Part shown: positions 18,389-27,847 of the stretch, in pieces
How positions within the stretch are numbered: position 1 is the stretch's first letter
Layout: each line of letters starts with the position of its first letter
Assembly: GCA_947460245.1 (NCBI GenBank)
Contig: CANHGL010000004.1
Coordinates: 40,102-104,101 of the forward strand
Direction of reading: 5' to 3'
Source: Sphingobacteriales bacterium
GTDB taxonomy: Bacteria; Bacteroidota; Bacteroidia; Chitinophagales; JADIYW01
Length of the DNA: 64,000 nucleotides
Notes under the pieces: generated by a model
Seen by the model: the letters and a program-made list of their open reading frames with translations, nothing else
What the model was told of the DNA's origin: nothing
Databases searched by the model: none
Program-made: the position numbers and the translations under genes

Positions 18389-18901
18389 ATGGTAAATTAT
18401 CAAGTCCAATTGGAAAGCAAGGTGGTAAAACACCAGGATGTATTTATAGCAGACACTGCCCGTGTTTTGGGTAATGTAGAATTGATGGATCAGGTATCTG
18501 TCTGGTTTGGTGCTGTTTTAAGGGCAGATTTTGATAAGATTTTGATTGGTGCGAGAACAAATGTTCAAGAGGGCGTAATTATGCATGTTGATCATGGGAA
18601 ACCAATTTCTATAGGTACAGATAATGTAATTGGGCATGGCGCTATTATACACGGTGCACAGATTGGAGATTTTAATTTAATTGGTATGCGTGCAACGATT
18701 TTAAATGGGGCTAAAATCGGAAATGGTTGTATTATTGGTGCTCACGCTTTGATTACTGAAAATATGGTTATTCCGGATGGCAGTATGGTACTGGGTACTC
18801 CCGGTAAGATTGTGAAGACACTTCCGGTGGAACAGGTTAAGCTCGGTGTTTTGTTGGGCGTTGAAGAATATCTGCAGGAAGCAGCAAAATATCTTAAATA
18901 A
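18389..18901 (+). CDS. Gamma-carbonic anhydrase family protein (hexapeptide repeats)
   Basis: A 170-residue left-handed beta-helix protein of the gamma carbonic anhydrase/YrdA type. Hexapeptide turns run from IADTARVLGNVELMDQVSVW to IGAHALITENMVIP. The metal-site histidines are in IMHVDHGKP and IGHGAIIHGAQIG. The ATG at 18389 (MVNYQVQLE) is preferred over the TTG 51 bases upstream, because the family begins at that point and the extra residues look untranslated. Function may be carbonic anhydrase or CoA-transfer related; many members are inactive in vitro. It stands alone. Confidence 0.88.
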   Translation: MVNYQVQLESKVVKHQDVFIADTARVLGNVELMDQVSVWFGAVLRADFDKILIGARTNVQEGVIMHVDHGKPISIGTDNVIGHGAIIHGAQIGDFNLIGMRATILNGAKIGNGCIIGAHALITENMVIPDGSMVLGTPGKIVKTLPVEQVKLGVLLGVEEYLQEAAKYLK

Positions 18902-18972
18902 TAGTTTGTAGAAGAATGATGAGGTGCTTATAATGTTCTGGCATCTCTGATTTACGGAAATCTAAAATATAA

Positions 18973-19935
18973 ATGAAAATTCTTTTTATCCGCTTTAGCT
19001 CCATAGGAGATATTGTATTAACGAGTCCGGTTATTCGTTGCGTTAAAAATCAATTGCCGGATGCAGAAATTCATTTCTTAACTAAAGATGTTTTTAAGGA
19101 GATATTAGTGGCGAATCCTTATGTGTCTAAATTGCATACTATACGGGATAGTGTTGCTGAGGTGATATCTGATTTACAGGCAGAACAGTTCGATTTGATT
19201 ATAGATCTTCACAACAATATTAGATCGCATCAGATAACGTCAATACTAAAAGTAAAAACCCATCGATATAACAAGCAGCGTATTAAGACATTTTTGCTTA
19301 CTTCCTTTAATTGGAATTTATTGAATAATCATGTTGTTGACCGATATTTTTCTGCGGTGCAGCCTTTAGAAGTAATCAATGATGGTAAGGGCTTGGATTA
19401 TTTTATTCCTGAAGAGGAGGAGGTAGCGGTGCAGAATTTACCGTTTACACACCTGGCTGGATATGCGGCGTTGGTGATAGGTGCAAAGCATTTTACCAAA
19501 CAGATTCCTAAGGATAAGCTGGTAGAGTTATTTGAAGGGATTAATATGCCTATAATGCTTATTGGTGGAGTAGAGGATGCCTATCTGGGAACTCAGTTAG
19601 AAGCCTTAGATAAGTTTAAGATTTATAATGGTTGTGGAAAGTTTTCCATTAATCAGTCTGCATCTATTATCAAGAAAGCCAAAGTAGTTATTACGCCTGA
19701 TACCGGGATGATGCATATCGCTGCAGCATTGAACAAGCGCATTATTTCCATATGGGGTGGAACAGATAAGCGTTTGGGATATACACCTTATCATTCCAGT
19801 GCCTCATCTGTTATTATAGAAAACTCATCGCTCACTTGCCGGCCATGTCACAGATATGGAAGGGATAAATGTCCCAAAGGGCATTTTAAATGTATGAATG
19901 ATTTGAGTATGCAGAAGGTTTTGGATATTCTGTAA
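18973..19935 (+). CDS. Glycosyltransferase family 9 (heptosyltransferase-like)
   Basis: A 320-residue GT-B enzyme of the ADP-heptose:LPS heptosyltransferase type. The N-terminal Rossmann-like domain begins ILFIRFSSIGDIVLTSPVIR. The C-terminal donor-binding domain includes VVITPDTGMMHIAAALNKRIISIWGG, where the Asp and His positions are conserved. A cysteine-rich end (TCRPCHRYGRDKCPKGHFKC) is common in GT9 proteins of Bacteroidota. It probably adds a sugar to the lipid A core or another surface glycan. It converges on rlmH with 5 bases between stops. Confidence 0.9.
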   Translation: MKILFIRFSSIGDIVLTSPVIRCVKNQLPDAEIHFLTKDVFKEILVANPYVSKLHTIRDSVAEVISDLQAEQFDLIIDLHNNIRSHQITSILKVKTHRYNKQRIKTFLLTSFNWNLLNNHVVDRYFSAVQPLEVINDGKGLDYFIPEEEEVAVQNLPFTHLAGYAALVIGAKHFTKQIPKDKLVELFEGINMPIMLIGGVEDAYLGTQLEALDKFKIYNGCGKFSINQSASIIKKAKVVITPDTGMMHIAAALNKRIISIWGGTDKRLGYTPYHSSASSVIIENSSLTCRPCHRYGRDKCPKGHFKCMNDLSMQKVLDIL

Positions 19936-19940
19936 TTGCC

Positions 19941-20408
19941 CTACTCATTATGGTAGGGTAGATTATTTATGATGGTATAGGCCCTGTATAGTTGTTCTGC
20001 AAAGATTAATCGGATGAGCTGATGCGAATAGGTCATCTTGGATAGGGATATTTTATCATTAGCCCTCTTGTATACTTTTTCATCAAATCCATATGCTCCA
20101 CCAATTAGGAATATGATTTTTTTGACAGCTTGATTTTCTTTTTTTTGCAGGTAGGCGGCAAACTCCACAGAAGAGAAATTTGTTCCTCTTTCATCTAATA
20201 GTATCAGATAGTCATCGGTTTTTAGTTTGCCTATTATTTTATCTGCTTCCATATTCTTTATATGGGAGGGCTGGCTTTGTCCTTTTATGTCGGGGATTTC
20301 AACAATTGATACAGAGGTGAACTTTTGAATCCGCCTGACATATTCATGATACCCCTTCTCTGTAAAGTCCTGAAATGTTTTTCCTATCCACCAGATTTCA
20401 ACTTTCAT
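19941..20408 (-). CDS. rlmH: 23S rRNA (pseudouridine-1915-N3) methyltransferase
   Basis: A 155-residue SPOUT methyltransferase of the RlmH family, which methylates pseudouridine 1915 in helix 69 of 23S rRNA. The SAM-binding knot is visible as FLIGGAYGFDEKVYKRA followed by ISLSKMTYSHQLIRLIFAEQLYRAYTI. The closing YHNE is the typical RlmH C-terminus. It lies downstream of rplU-rpmA on the same strand, but a terminator stands between them, so it probably has its own promoter. Confidence 0.96.
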   Translation of the reverse strand: MKVEIWWIGKTFQDFTEKGYHEYVRRIQKFTSVSIVEIPDIKGQSQPSHIKNMEADKIIGKLKTDDYLILLDERGTNFSSVEFAAYLQKKENQAVKKIIFLIGGAYGFDEKVYKRANDKISLSKMTYSHQLIRLIFAEQLYRAYTIINNLPYHNE

Positions 20409-20436
20409 ATAAGCTTCTATAATATGTAAAATAAAA

Positions 20437-20459
20437 AAACCATCCCGAAAGGATGGTTT
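20437..20459 (-). terminator. Rho-independent terminator after rplU-rpmA
   Basis: AAACCATCC and GGATGGTTT form a 9-bp stem with a 5-nt loop. On the minus strand it is followed by a T tract, which fits termination of the rplU-rpmA transcript. Confidence 0.85.
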
Positions 20460-20479
20460 ACACTAACTACTTTTATTTT

Positions 20480-20728
20480 TTAAGCGATATGGACGAAAGT
20501 TCTGTCCTTATATCCTTTTTTGAATAACACTTTTCCATCTTTTAATGCAAATATGGTATGATCTTTACCAAGACCAACGCCAACACCAGGATGAAATTCA
20601 GTTCCTCTCTGACGAATGATGATATTTCCTGCTATAGCTTCTTGTCCGCCATAAAGCTTTACACCTAATCTTTTGCTGTGTGATTCTCTACCGTTTCTGG
20701 AGCTACCGACACCTTTTTTATGAGCCAT
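20480..20728 (-). CDS. rpmA: 50S ribosomal protein L27
   Basis: An 82-residue bL27 protein. It starts directly with [20 protein letters not shown], with no cleavable N-terminal extension of the Firmicutes type. The conserved LGVKLYGGQ and [13 protein letters not shown] segments are complete. The N-terminal tail reaches toward the peptidyl transferase centre. It follows rplU after 26 bases and is co-transcribed with it; the operon ends at the terminator at 20437-20459. Confidence 0.98.
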   Translation of the reverse strand: MAHKKGVGSSRNGRESHSKRLGVKLYGGQEAIAGNIIIRQRGTEFHPGVGVGLGKDHTIFALKDGKVLFKKGYKDRTFVHIA

Positions 20729-20754
20729 TTTAGTTTATTTTTTAAAGTTTCTAA

Positions 20755-21063
20755 TTAAGCAATTGTGTTAATCTTTACCTTGGTATAAGATTGTCTGAAT
20801 CCATTCTTTACTTTATACCCTTTTCTTCTTTTCTTCTTGAAGATGATTACTTTATCTCCTTTTGCATGTTCTACAATGGTTGCGGATACAGAATGTCCGC
20901 TAACGGTTGGATTACCAACTTTAACGCCTGCATCGCCTGCAACCATTAAAACCTTGTCAAAGCTCACCTTGTCTCCGGCATTACCATCCAATTTATAAAC
21001 GAAGATCTCTTGATCCTTAGCTACCTTGAACTGATGGCCACCTATTTCTACTATTGCGTACAT
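20755..21063 (-). CDS. rplU: 50S ribosomal protein L21
   Basis: A 102-residue bL21 protein: the start YAIVEIGGHQFKVAKDQEI, a central beta-barrel, and the basic GDKVIIFKKKRRKGYKVKNGFRQ segment that binds 23S rRNA. Length is normal. It is the first gene of rplU-rpmA, with a -7 box at 21084-21091 about 20 bases upstream of the ATG. Confidence 0.98.
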   Translation of the reverse strand: MYAIVEIGGHQFKVAKDQEIFVYKLDGNAGDKVSFDKVLMVAGDAGVKVGNPTVSGHSVSATIVEHAKGDKVIIFKKKRRKGYKVKNGFRQSYTKVKINTIA

Positions 21064-21083
21064 AAAATTATTTTTAGGAGTTG

Positions 21084-21091
21084 CAAAGATA
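21084..21091 (-). promoter_or_regulatory. Promoter -7 box for rplU-rpmA
   Basis: On the minus strand this is TATCTTTG, a full match to TAnnTTTG. The resulting leader would be about 15 nt before the rplU start, without a Shine-Dalgarno sequence. Confidence 0.6.
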
Positions 21092-21201
21092 ACTATTTAA
21101 TCTTGTTTTTTATACGTTAAGCGGATTTTTTATTAAGTCTGCCTGTTTTTTAATTGAAGGATTTATTTTTCACCTAAATAAATAATAATCAATAAGTTAT
21201 A

Positions 21202-22452
21202 CTAAATGCTAAGATTTTTTATTCTGGCTAGCAAGGGAGGATGGGAGTAATGGAAGAAAACATACCATTTATCCGGGTTGAGGTTAGATAGGTTATTGGC
21301 GGATAGTTTTTTCAGTGCACTGATGAGGTGTACTTCTGTACCAATCGTTTTTTTTGCAAAGCTATCGGCTTCAAATTCATTTTTTCTGGAAAGTATATTC
21401 ATAAAGATACCCGTCAGCATAGAAATAGGAGTGTACAACAGACTAAATGTAATTAAACCGAGATGGAAAATTGGAGTTTTAGTCTGAATTCCCAAAGCCT
21501 CGCTAAGTACCGGTTGATTGATAAAAATGGATAATATAAATAACAGTAGTCCCATTTGCAAGGTAGAAATAGCTATGCTTTTCTGGATGTGTTTGAGCTT
21601 ATAATGCCCAACCTCATGGGCAAGTATGCTCACCAGTTCCTCTTCGCTTTGTTCCTTGATTAAGGTGTCATACAGTACTATGGTTTTTTTGCTACCCAAT
21701 CCGCTGAAATAGGCATTAGCCTTGGTGCTTCTTTTGGAGCCATCAATCACATATATATTATCGAGAGGGAATTCTATTGCTTTGGCGTAGGATTCAATTT
21801 TTGTGCGCAAGGATCCTTCTTCCAATGGTTTTAACTTATTAAACAGAGGAACAATGAGTGAAGTGTAAAACATCGCAAAGAACAATATAAAGCAGGTGAA
21901 GAGGATCCATGCATATATCCAGAAATAAGCACCGGCAATGGTATAAAACCATACAAATAAACTGAGTAGTAATCCTCCAACTAATATACCCAAAATATAT
22001 CCTTTTACTTTATCGGATAGATAAGTTTTCCAGGTCATCTTATTGAAGCCAAATTGCTCTTCAGTGATAAATATTCCGTAGATCTCAAAAGGCAAGCCAA
22101 TAATTTCGGAAGCTATTCCAAATATTCCGAAGAAGAGTAATGTCTGCAATATAGGAGCTGTTGAAATGTTTGCCACAAATTGATGTAACTGAGCGAAGCC
22201 CTTTATCCAGATAAAAGCAATGATTAGTATCGTGCTGATGATCTTGGTGATTATTTGCAGTTGCTGTTTTGCCTTGTGGTAGTTTCTTGCTTGCAGATAC
22301 TTTTTATCATCATAAATATCATTGAGTTCTTTGGGTATAGGCAACTCCCAGGATTTATCATTTAACCTGTCTAAGATGAATTCGAGTATAAAGTCGAATA
22401 CAATAAACCCAATAATAAAAAGAGTCAGTATAGAGATTCCTTGTGTCAGCAT
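21202..22452 (-). CDS. M48 family metallopeptidase (Ste24/CAAX protease type)
   Basis: A 416-residue polytopic membrane zinc protease. The active-site motif HEVGHYKLKH and the downstream NEFEADSFAKK glutamate motif are both present. Several long helices precede them, as in Ste24p/HtpX-like enzymes, and the N-terminal region shows the CAAX prenyl protease N domain (IIGLPFEIYGIFITEEQFGFN). In bacteria without prenylated CAAX proteins the role is probably membrane protein quality control. Expressed alone, divergent from ilvE. Confidence 0.92.
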   Translation of the reverse strand: MLTQGISILTLFIIGFIVFDFILEFILDRLNDKSWELPIPKELNDIYDDKKYLQARNYHKAKQQLQIITKIISTILIIAFIWIKGFAQLHQFVANISTAPILQTLLFFGIFGIASEIIGLPFEIYGIFITEEQFGFNKMTWKTYLSDKVKGYILGILVGGLLLSLFVWFYTIAGAYFWIYAWILFTCFILFFAMFYTSLIVPLFNKLKPLEEGSLRTKIESYAKAIEFPLDNIYVIDGSKRSTKANAYFSGLGSKKTIVLYDTLIKEQSEEELVSILAHEVGHYKLKHIQKSIAISTLQMGLLLFILSIFINQPVLSEALGIQTKTPIFHLGLITFSLLYTPISMLTGIFMNILSRKNEFEADSFAKKTIGTEVHLISALKKLSANNLSNLNPDKWYVFFHYSHPPLLARIKNLSI

Positions 22453-22604
22453 GTAGCAAAGTTACGTAAAATGCTTGTTTATAGCTCGAATACCAAAACA
22501 GGAATTTGAATGCTTCATCCTTCAAATGGCTTAAACGTGTTTATTAAATTATAATTTTTGAAAGGTGAATTCTGATTTTTAAGATAATTTTTTTAATTTT
22601 CACT

Positions 22605-23504
22605 ATGCTCTATCATAACGACAAATCAGTTTTATTTTTTAATGGGGAATTTAAATCTGTAGACGATTTAGGTATCAGCCCTTTTAACCAAACCTTACAT
22701 TATGGTTATGGGGTTTTTGAGGGGCTTAGAGCTTATCAAACACAACAGGGTGCTCATATCTTCAAGGTTAAACGCCATTTTGAACGTCTCGAAAAATCTG
22801 CTGAGCGCATCTATATTAAAATGCCATATTCAGTGCAAGAGATGATTCACTTTGCCTATGAACTAATTGAACGCAATGGTATGCAGGAAGCTTATATAAG
22901 ACCGCTGGTTCTGATGGATAAAAACATGACCTTGCGTGCCGATGATGCAGAAAAACCAAATTTACTGATGACCTGTTGGAAATGGAATCGATATTACCCG
23001 TCCAATCATCTTAAAGTGTTGGTGTCCTCCTGGAGAAGACCGCATCCCCGAACTATGCCAGTAGATATAAAAGTGACCGGTAATTATGTCAACTCTATCT
23101 TGGCTACTAAAGAAGCGTTACAAAAAGGATATGATGAGGCTTTATTGCTGGATGTGGAAGGATATATTGCATCTGGCCCGGGAGCTTCTTTCTTTATGGA
23201 GAAAAATGGCAAACTTATAGTACCGCCGATTCAAAATATATTTCCAAGTATCACACGTACTACTTTAATAGATATTGCCCGACAAATGGGAATAGAAGTT
23301 GTGGAGAGACAGTTTGGAGTAGAAGAAGTTATAGAAGCTGATGGTGCATTTTTTACAGGCACGGCAGCAGAAGTGGCCGGCGTTGAAAGTATCAATGGAC
23401 ATAAACTAAAAGCAGATTGGGAAGATACCATTGGATATCTATTACACAACAGGTATAAACGTATTGTTTCAGGAAAGGATACCAATTTTCTCGAATACTT
23501 TTAA
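22605..23504 (+). CDS. ilvE: Branched-chain amino acid aminotransferase
   Basis: A 299-residue fold-type IV PLP aminotransferase. LHYGYGVFEGLRAYQT opens the active-site region. The PLP lysine is in DIKVTGNYVNSILATKEA, and FTGTAAEVAGV binds the cofactor phosphate. It transfers the amino group to make valine, leucine and isoleucine. The usual GSGENLF-type segment reads ASGPGASFF here, as in other short Bacteroidota members. It lies upstream of ilvD, with a secreted phosphatase gene in between; that gene begins 10 bases after the ilvE stop. Confidence 0.9.
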   Translation: MLYHNDKSVLFFNGEFKSVDDLGISPFNQTLHYGYGVFEGLRAYQTQQGAHIFKVKRHFERLEKSAERIYIKMPYSVQEMIHFAYELIERNGMQEAYIRPLVLMDKNMTLRADDAEKPNLLMTCWKWNRYYPSNHLKVLVSSWRRPHPRTMPVDIKVTGNYVNSILATKEALQKGYDEALLLDVEGYIASGPGASFFMEKNGKLIVPPIQNIFPSITRTTLIDIARQMGIEVVERQFGVEEVIEADGAFFTGTAAEVAGVESINGHKLKADWEDTIGYLLHNRYKRIVSGKDTNFLEYF

Positions 23505-23514
23505 TTATAGTACT

Positions 23515-25323
23515 ATGAAAAAAATAGTTTTTTTGTTTTTTGGAATTCTTATAGGCTGCAGTATTTCTTCTTTAGCAGCAACTGTTCTGAGAGGGCCTTA
23601 TTTGAATATGGCTACACAAACATCCGTTCATGTCCGCTGGAGAACGGATGTAGCTACCAATAGTATAGTATACTATGGAACATCTGTCGGTTCATTGAGT
23701 CAGTCAAAAGTAGACGCTACTTTAGTTACAGAACACGATATCACCATAAATGGTCTATCGTTGGATACAAAGTATTTCTATTCAATAGGTGCAACCACTC
23801 CATCTGTTGAGACCTACAGCGAGGGTGCTGCCTATTTTTTTTACACCTTACCGTTAAAAGGAACAGATCGTACCACGCATATCTGGGCTTTGGGAGATTG
23901 TGGTAATAATTCCTCTAATCAGATTAATGTGCGCAATCAATACATGCAATACATGGGGAATAAGCATACAGATGTCATGCTCTTATTAGGGGATAATGCT
24001 TATCAATCGGGAACGGATGCAGAATATCAAACTAATTTTTATCCCATCTATCAGGATTCAGTATTGCGAAATGTAGTGTTGTGGCCAGCACCGGGAAACC
24101 ACGATTATGCCAATACAACGGCACGTCAGAATGACCATAATATTCCATACTTTGATATGTTCTCTCTGCCGGCTAATGCAGAAAGTGGGGGTGTGCCTTC
24201 AGGTACAGAAGCCTATTATTCCTATGATTTTGCCAATATTCATTTCCTCTCTTTAGATTCCTACGGTAAAGATTCAAATACTTATTTCCTATACGACACC
24301 ACCGGACCACAAGTGCGCTGGATAAAGCAGGATTTGGCAGCCAATACTCAAAAGTGGACCATCGCTTACTGGCACCATCCACCTTTTACTATGGGGTCCC
24401 ACAATTCAGAAACAGAAGCTGATTTAATAAATATTCGCTTTAAGTTCATTCGTATATTAGAGCGATACGGTGTAGATCTTATTCTCTGTGGACATAGCCA
24501 TGTATATGAACGTTCTTATTTATTGAACAATTATTACAGCAGTGAAGCTGCTTTCAATTTGGCTACGCATGCTGTTTCTTCTTCAACAGCTACTTACGAT
24601 AATTCCGCTAACTCTTGTCCGTATATTAAAAATGATGGACAGAAAAAAGGTACAGTCTATGTCGTTTCAGGCTCGGCGGGTCAGCTCGGCGGAAGCTTGT
24701 TGAATTTAGCATGGCCTCACAATGCTATGGTCTATTCTAACAGAGATATTGGCGGTGGTTTAGCAATAACTGTTCAGGGTAATCGTTTGGATGCAAATTG
24801 GGTGTGTAATGATGGTATCATTCGCGATCGCTTCACGATGATGAAGGATGTAAACAACAGACAGACCATTGTTATACCACAGGGGGATAGTGTTGTTTTA
24901 TCCTCTTCCTGGGAAGGTGAGCACAGCTGGCCGGGAGGCGTTACAGCTAAGGCTTTCACCTATGTCGGAAGCTCTCCCAAAACGGATACCGTTATAGTTA
25001 CAGATAATTTTTCTTGTCTCAGAGATTCCTTTATTATCAAGAAAAATGCTGTAACAGGAATTAATACGCAATCTTCAGATGAGCTTCAAGTTAAAGTGTA
25101 TCCTAATCCTTCTAAATCAGGATGGTTTTCGATAGATTTCTCTTCCAATTTCATCAATGTTGCTCAGGTAAAGGTTTTTGATGTTGCCGGAAAGTTGCTT
25201 TTCGCAGACAAGGTTGACATTAGTTCAAAATCCAAAAACTATATGTTAAACCTGACTGCATATCCATCCGGAGAATATCTGTTATCTATAGATAATCATG
25301 TTCTTAAGTTAATTAAGCCATAA
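23515..25323 (+). CDS. Secreted purple-acid-phosphatase-like metallophosphoesterase with T9SS tail
   Basis: A 602-residue exported protein. A signal peptide (about 1-24) is followed by a fibronectin-like N-terminal domain (RGPYLNMATQTSVHVRWRTD). The calcineurin-like phosphoesterase core has its metal motifs intact: ALGDCGNN, LLLGDNAYQ, PGNHDY, YWHHPPF and CGHSHVYER. The C-terminal VKVYPNPSKSGWFSIDF region is a type A T9SS sorting domain, so the enzyme is secreted or surface-bound and probably scavenges phosphate. The ATG at 23515 gives the signal peptide; upstream in-frame codons overlap ilvE and are not used. The 10-base gap to ilvE suggests co-transcription despite unrelated roles. Confidence 0.9.
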   Translation: MKKIVFLFFGILIGCSISSLAATVLRGPYLNMATQTSVHVRWRTDVATNSIVYYGTSVGSLSQSKVDATLVTEHDITINGLSLDTKYFYSIGATTPSVETYSEGAAYFFYTLPLKGTDRTTHIWALGDCGNNSSNQINVRNQYMQYMGNKHTDVMLLLGDNAYQSGTDAEYQTNFYPIYQDSVLRNVVLWPAPGNHDYANTTARQNDHNIPYFDMFSLPANAESGGVPSGTEAYYSYDFANIHFLSLDSYGKDSNTYFLYDTTGPQVRWIKQDLAANTQKWTIAYWHHPPFTMGSHNSETEADLINIRFKFIRILERYGVDLILCGHSHVYERSYLLNNYYSSEAAFNLATHAVSSSTATYDNSANSCPYIKNDGQKKGTVYVVSGSAGQLGGSLLNLAWPHNAMVYSNRDIGGGLAITVQGNRLDANWVCNDGIIRDRFTMMKDVNNRQTIVIPQGDSVVLSSSWEGEHSWPGGVTAKAFTYVGSSPKTDTVIVTDNFSCLRDSFIIKKNAVTGINTQSSDELQVKVYPNPSKSGWFSIDFSSNFINVAQVKVFDVAGKLLFADKVDISSKSKNYMLNLTAYPSGEYLLSIDNHVLKLIKP

Positions 25324-25439
25324 GGGTTAGCTTCTGTTGGATAAGTTACTTGTTGTATTCATAGTGTTCAGTTGTATAAATGTGTCGACTTTTTTAGTCT
25401 CCTAAAGTTTTACTACTTTTAAGCGTTCAAAAATCAACT

Positions 25440-27119
25440 ATGTCTGAATTAAATAAGTTTAGTAAAACGGTAACACAAGATCCTACTCAGCCTGCTGCTC
25501 AGGCGATGTTGCATGCCGCAGGATTATCTAAAGATGATCTTAAAAAGGCTCAGGTAGGGATAGCCAGTACAGGTTGGGATGGCAACCCATGTAATATGCA
25601 CTTGAATGCATTAGCAGCTCAGCTTAAGAGCCTAGTTACTCAACAAGACTTAGTAGCCCTGAATTTCTATACTATAGGTGTAAGTGATGGTATATCTATG
25701 GGAACATCTGGGATGCGTTACTCTCTGGTATCCAGAGAAGTCATTGCAGATTCTATTGAAACCAATGCAGGTGCGCAATTCTATGACGGAATTATTTCTA
25801 TAGCAGGATGTGATAAAAATATGCCAGGCGTGGTAATGGGTATGTCGAGATTGAATCGTCCTTCCTTAATGGTATATGGCGGTTCTATTGCGCCGGGAAA
25901 ATATAAGAACGAAACATTAGATGTTGTCTCTGCTTTTGAGGCTTTGGGTAAGAAATTTGCGGGTACTATATCTGATGAGGATTATAATGGAGTTATAGAA
26001 AATGCTTGTCCGGGCGCTGGAGCCTGTGGTGGGATGTATACGGCAAATACCATGGCATCTGCTATAGAAGCCTTGGGTATGAGTCTTCCTTACTCTGCAT
26101 CTAATCCAGCTATGAGTGCAGATAAGAAAAGTGAGTTAAAGGAAGCTGCTACTGCAATCAGAGTTTTGCTGGAAAAAGATATAAAGCCAAGTGATATATT
26201 GACGTTTAAGGCTTTCGAAAATGCGATTAGAATAGTGATTGTATTAGGTGGAAGTACCAATGCTGTGATGCACCTCATTGCTATGGCTAAGACCATAGGT
26301 GTAAAAATAACGCTGAAGGATTTCACCAGATTATCTGAATCTACTCCGATGTTGGCGGATTTCCGACCAAGCGGAAAATATGTAATGGAAGATTTACATA
26401 AAATTGGTGGCGTACCGGCAGTAATGAAACTGTTATTGCGTGAAGGCTTATTGCATGGAGAATGTATGACGGTTACCGGAAAATCAATCATTGAAAATTT
26501 GGTTCATTTACCAGACTTGGCAGAGGGGCAAGACTTAATTCATCCATTTTCCAATCCCATCAAAAAAACGGGACATATTCGTATTCTTTATGGAAACCTG
26601 GCAACAGAAGGTGCAGTAGCAAAGATTACCGGAAAGGAAGGAGAACGTTTTGAAGGCATGGCAAAATGTTTTGATACAGAACAGGAAGCTATCAATGCGA
26701 TGCAGGCTAAGAAAGTAGTAGCCGGTGATGTGGTCGTTATTCGTTATATCGGACCAAGAGGTGCACCAGGTATGCCGGAAATGTTGAAGCCTACATCAGT
26801 TTTAATGGGAGAGGGTTTAGGGAAAGAGGTAGCCTTAATAACGGATGGTCGTTTCAGCGGTGGTTCACATGGTTTTGTGGTGGGGCATGTTACACCTGAA
26901 GCACAGAATGGAGGTAATATCGCTTTGGTAAAAGATGGTGATCAGATTATTATCGATGCGGTGAATAATACCATAGACGTAATGATTAGTGTGGAGGAAT
27001 TATCTTCCAGAAGAAATGCGTGGATAGCACCACCATTGAAAGTGAAGAGCGGGATTTTATATAAATACGCCAAGACTGTTTCCTCTGCGAGTGAAGGTTG
27101 CGTTACGGATGAGTTTTAA
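25440..27119 (+). CDS. ilvD: Dihydroxy-acid dehydratase
   Basis: A 559-residue IlvD/Edd-family enzyme making the 2-keto acids for valine and isoleucine. Iron-sulfur cluster cysteines lie in [10 protein letters not shown] and [16 protein letters not shown]. The C-terminal [19 protein letters not shown] motif is complete, and length is typical. A TACTTTTA sequence some 20 bases upstream may be the promoter. A tRNA-Val gene begins 5 bases after the stop, too close for its own full promoter outside ilvD, so the two are probably on one transcript. Confidence 0.96.
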   Translation: MSELNKFSKTVTQDPTQPAAQAMLHAAGLSKDDLKKAQVGIASTGWDGNPCNMHLNALAAQLKSLVTQQDLVALNFYTIGVSDGISMGTSGMRYSLVSREVIADSIETNAGAQFYDGIISIAGCDKNMPGVVMGMSRLNRPSLMVYGGSIAPGKYKNETLDVVSAFEALGKKFAGTISDEDYNGVIENACPGAGACGGMYTANTMASAIEALGMSLPYSASNPAMSADKKSELKEAATAIRVLLEKDIKPSDILTFKAFENAIRIVIVLGGSTNAVMHLIAMAKTIGVKITLKDFTRLSESTPMLADFRPSGKYVMEDLHKIGGVPAVMKLLLREGLLHGECMTVTGKSIIENLVHLPDLAEGQDLIHPFSNPIKKTGHIRILYGNLATEGAVAKITGKEGERFEGMAKCFDTEQEAINAMQAKKVVAGDVVVIRYIGPRGAPGMPEMLKPTSVLMGEGLGKEVALITDGRFSGGSHGFVVGHVTPEAQNGGNIALVKDGDQIIIDAVNNTIDVMISVEELSSRRNAWIAPPLKVKSGILYKYAKTVSSASEGCVTDEF

Positions 27120-27124
27120 ATAAA

Positions 27125-27199
27125 GGGTATTTAGTTCAGCTGGTTTAGAGCACTACCTCGACAAGGTAGAAGTCATTGGTTCGAATCCAATAATACCCA
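27125..27199 (+). tRNA. tRNA-Val (GAC)
   Basis: Full cloverleaf: acceptor GGGTATT/AATACCC, D-arm GTTC/GAGC, anticodon stem CTACC/GGTAG with loop TCGACAA (anticodon GAC, reading GUC and GUU), T-arm ATTGG-TTCGAAT-CCAAT, discriminator A. The CCA end is not encoded. It sits inside a valine biosynthesis region, 5 nt after ilvD. Confidence 0.95.
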
Positions 27200-27218
27200 C
27201 TACTATTTCTATTCTCGT

Positions 27219-27241
27219 TTCGTGTACTCTTGAATTGGAAT
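27219..27241 (+). repeat. Short direct repeat, left of ORF6N gene
   Basis: These 23 bases beginning TTCGTGT match 19 of 23 bases at 27904-27926. The two copies bracket the ORF6N gene. They may be remnants of an integration event, but no recombinase is present. Confidence 0.35.
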
Positions 27242-27267
27242 GGTTTATTTAGGCTGGTAACTAAACA

Positions 27268-27765
27268 TCACACCTTAAATCCTATTCTTTTCCTGTCTTT
27301 TTGTTTGCTTTCAACTTTATCCTTATTCACAAGATAGTTTAATACTTCGTAGACGTCTGTAAATTGCTCGTCATGTTTTACTAATTTATCTGCAAGTTCT
27401 TTGTAGTCCATGGCAAATTGCCTCATTTTAACAAATGTGCGCATAATTGCAATATTTACCGCTATTGCTTTAGGGCTATTGATTACACTGCTTAACATAG
27501 CAACACCCTGTTCTGTAAAAGCATAAGGCATATACCTTGTTCCGCCATAATTCGAACTTGAGGTTTCAAATTGAAACCTCAAGTTCTCAAACTCATCTTT
27601 AGTGAGTTGAAACATAAAATCTTCTGGAAAGCGGTTAATATTTCGTTTAACTGCCAAGTTTAAGCTCTTCGTCTTAACTTCATAAAGCATAGCCAGGTCA
27701 TAATCCAGCATTACTTTTACCCCTCTTAAGGTTTTAATTTTACGTTGTATCTCTTGCAATTCCAT
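27268..27765 (-). CDS. ORF6N-domain protein
   Basis: A 165-residue protein with the ORF6N domain in the first 90 or so residues: VMLDYDLAMLYEVKTKSLNLAV, INRFPEDFMFQLTKDEF and YMPYAFTEQGVAMLSSVI. A helical C-terminal part closes in KRIGFKV, the usual family end, so the gene looks complete. ORF6N proteins are common in phages and mobile regions and are thought to bind DNA; the function is unknown. It is the only gene here with accessory character, next to a tRNA and between ilvD and pfkA. A perfect 33-bp palindrome lies inside the coding sequence at 27554-27586. Confidence 0.88.
   Translation of the reverse strand: MELQEIQRKIKTLRGVKVMLDYDLAMLYEVKTKSLNLAVKRNINRFPEDFMFQLTKDEFENLRFQFETSSSNYGGTRYMPYAFTEQGVAMLSSVINSPKAIAVNIAIMRTFVKMRQFAMDYKELADKLVKHDEQFTDVYEVLNYLVNKDKVESKQKDRKRIGFKV
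27554..27586. repeat. Perfect 33-bp palindrome inside the ORF6N gene
   Basis: Arms GAACTTGAGGTTTCAA (27554-27569) and TTGAAACCTCAAGTTC (27571-27586) are exact reverse complements around a single A. The segment is translated in frame on the minus strand (E-N-L-R-F-Q-F-E-T), between two conserved family blocks. Confidence 0.95.
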
Positions 27766-27847
27766 ATACCCTTTTGAAATTGAGATACAGAATTGCCATC
27801 ATTTCCATAATAATTTTAGAGAATGTTTTTTAGGAGGTACAAACATC

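Noticed and set aside
19939-19958. CCCTAC/GTAGGG inverted repeat between the GT9 gene and rlmH as a terminator
   Set aside because: Only six pairs, no T tract on either side, and it overlaps the rlmH coding end.
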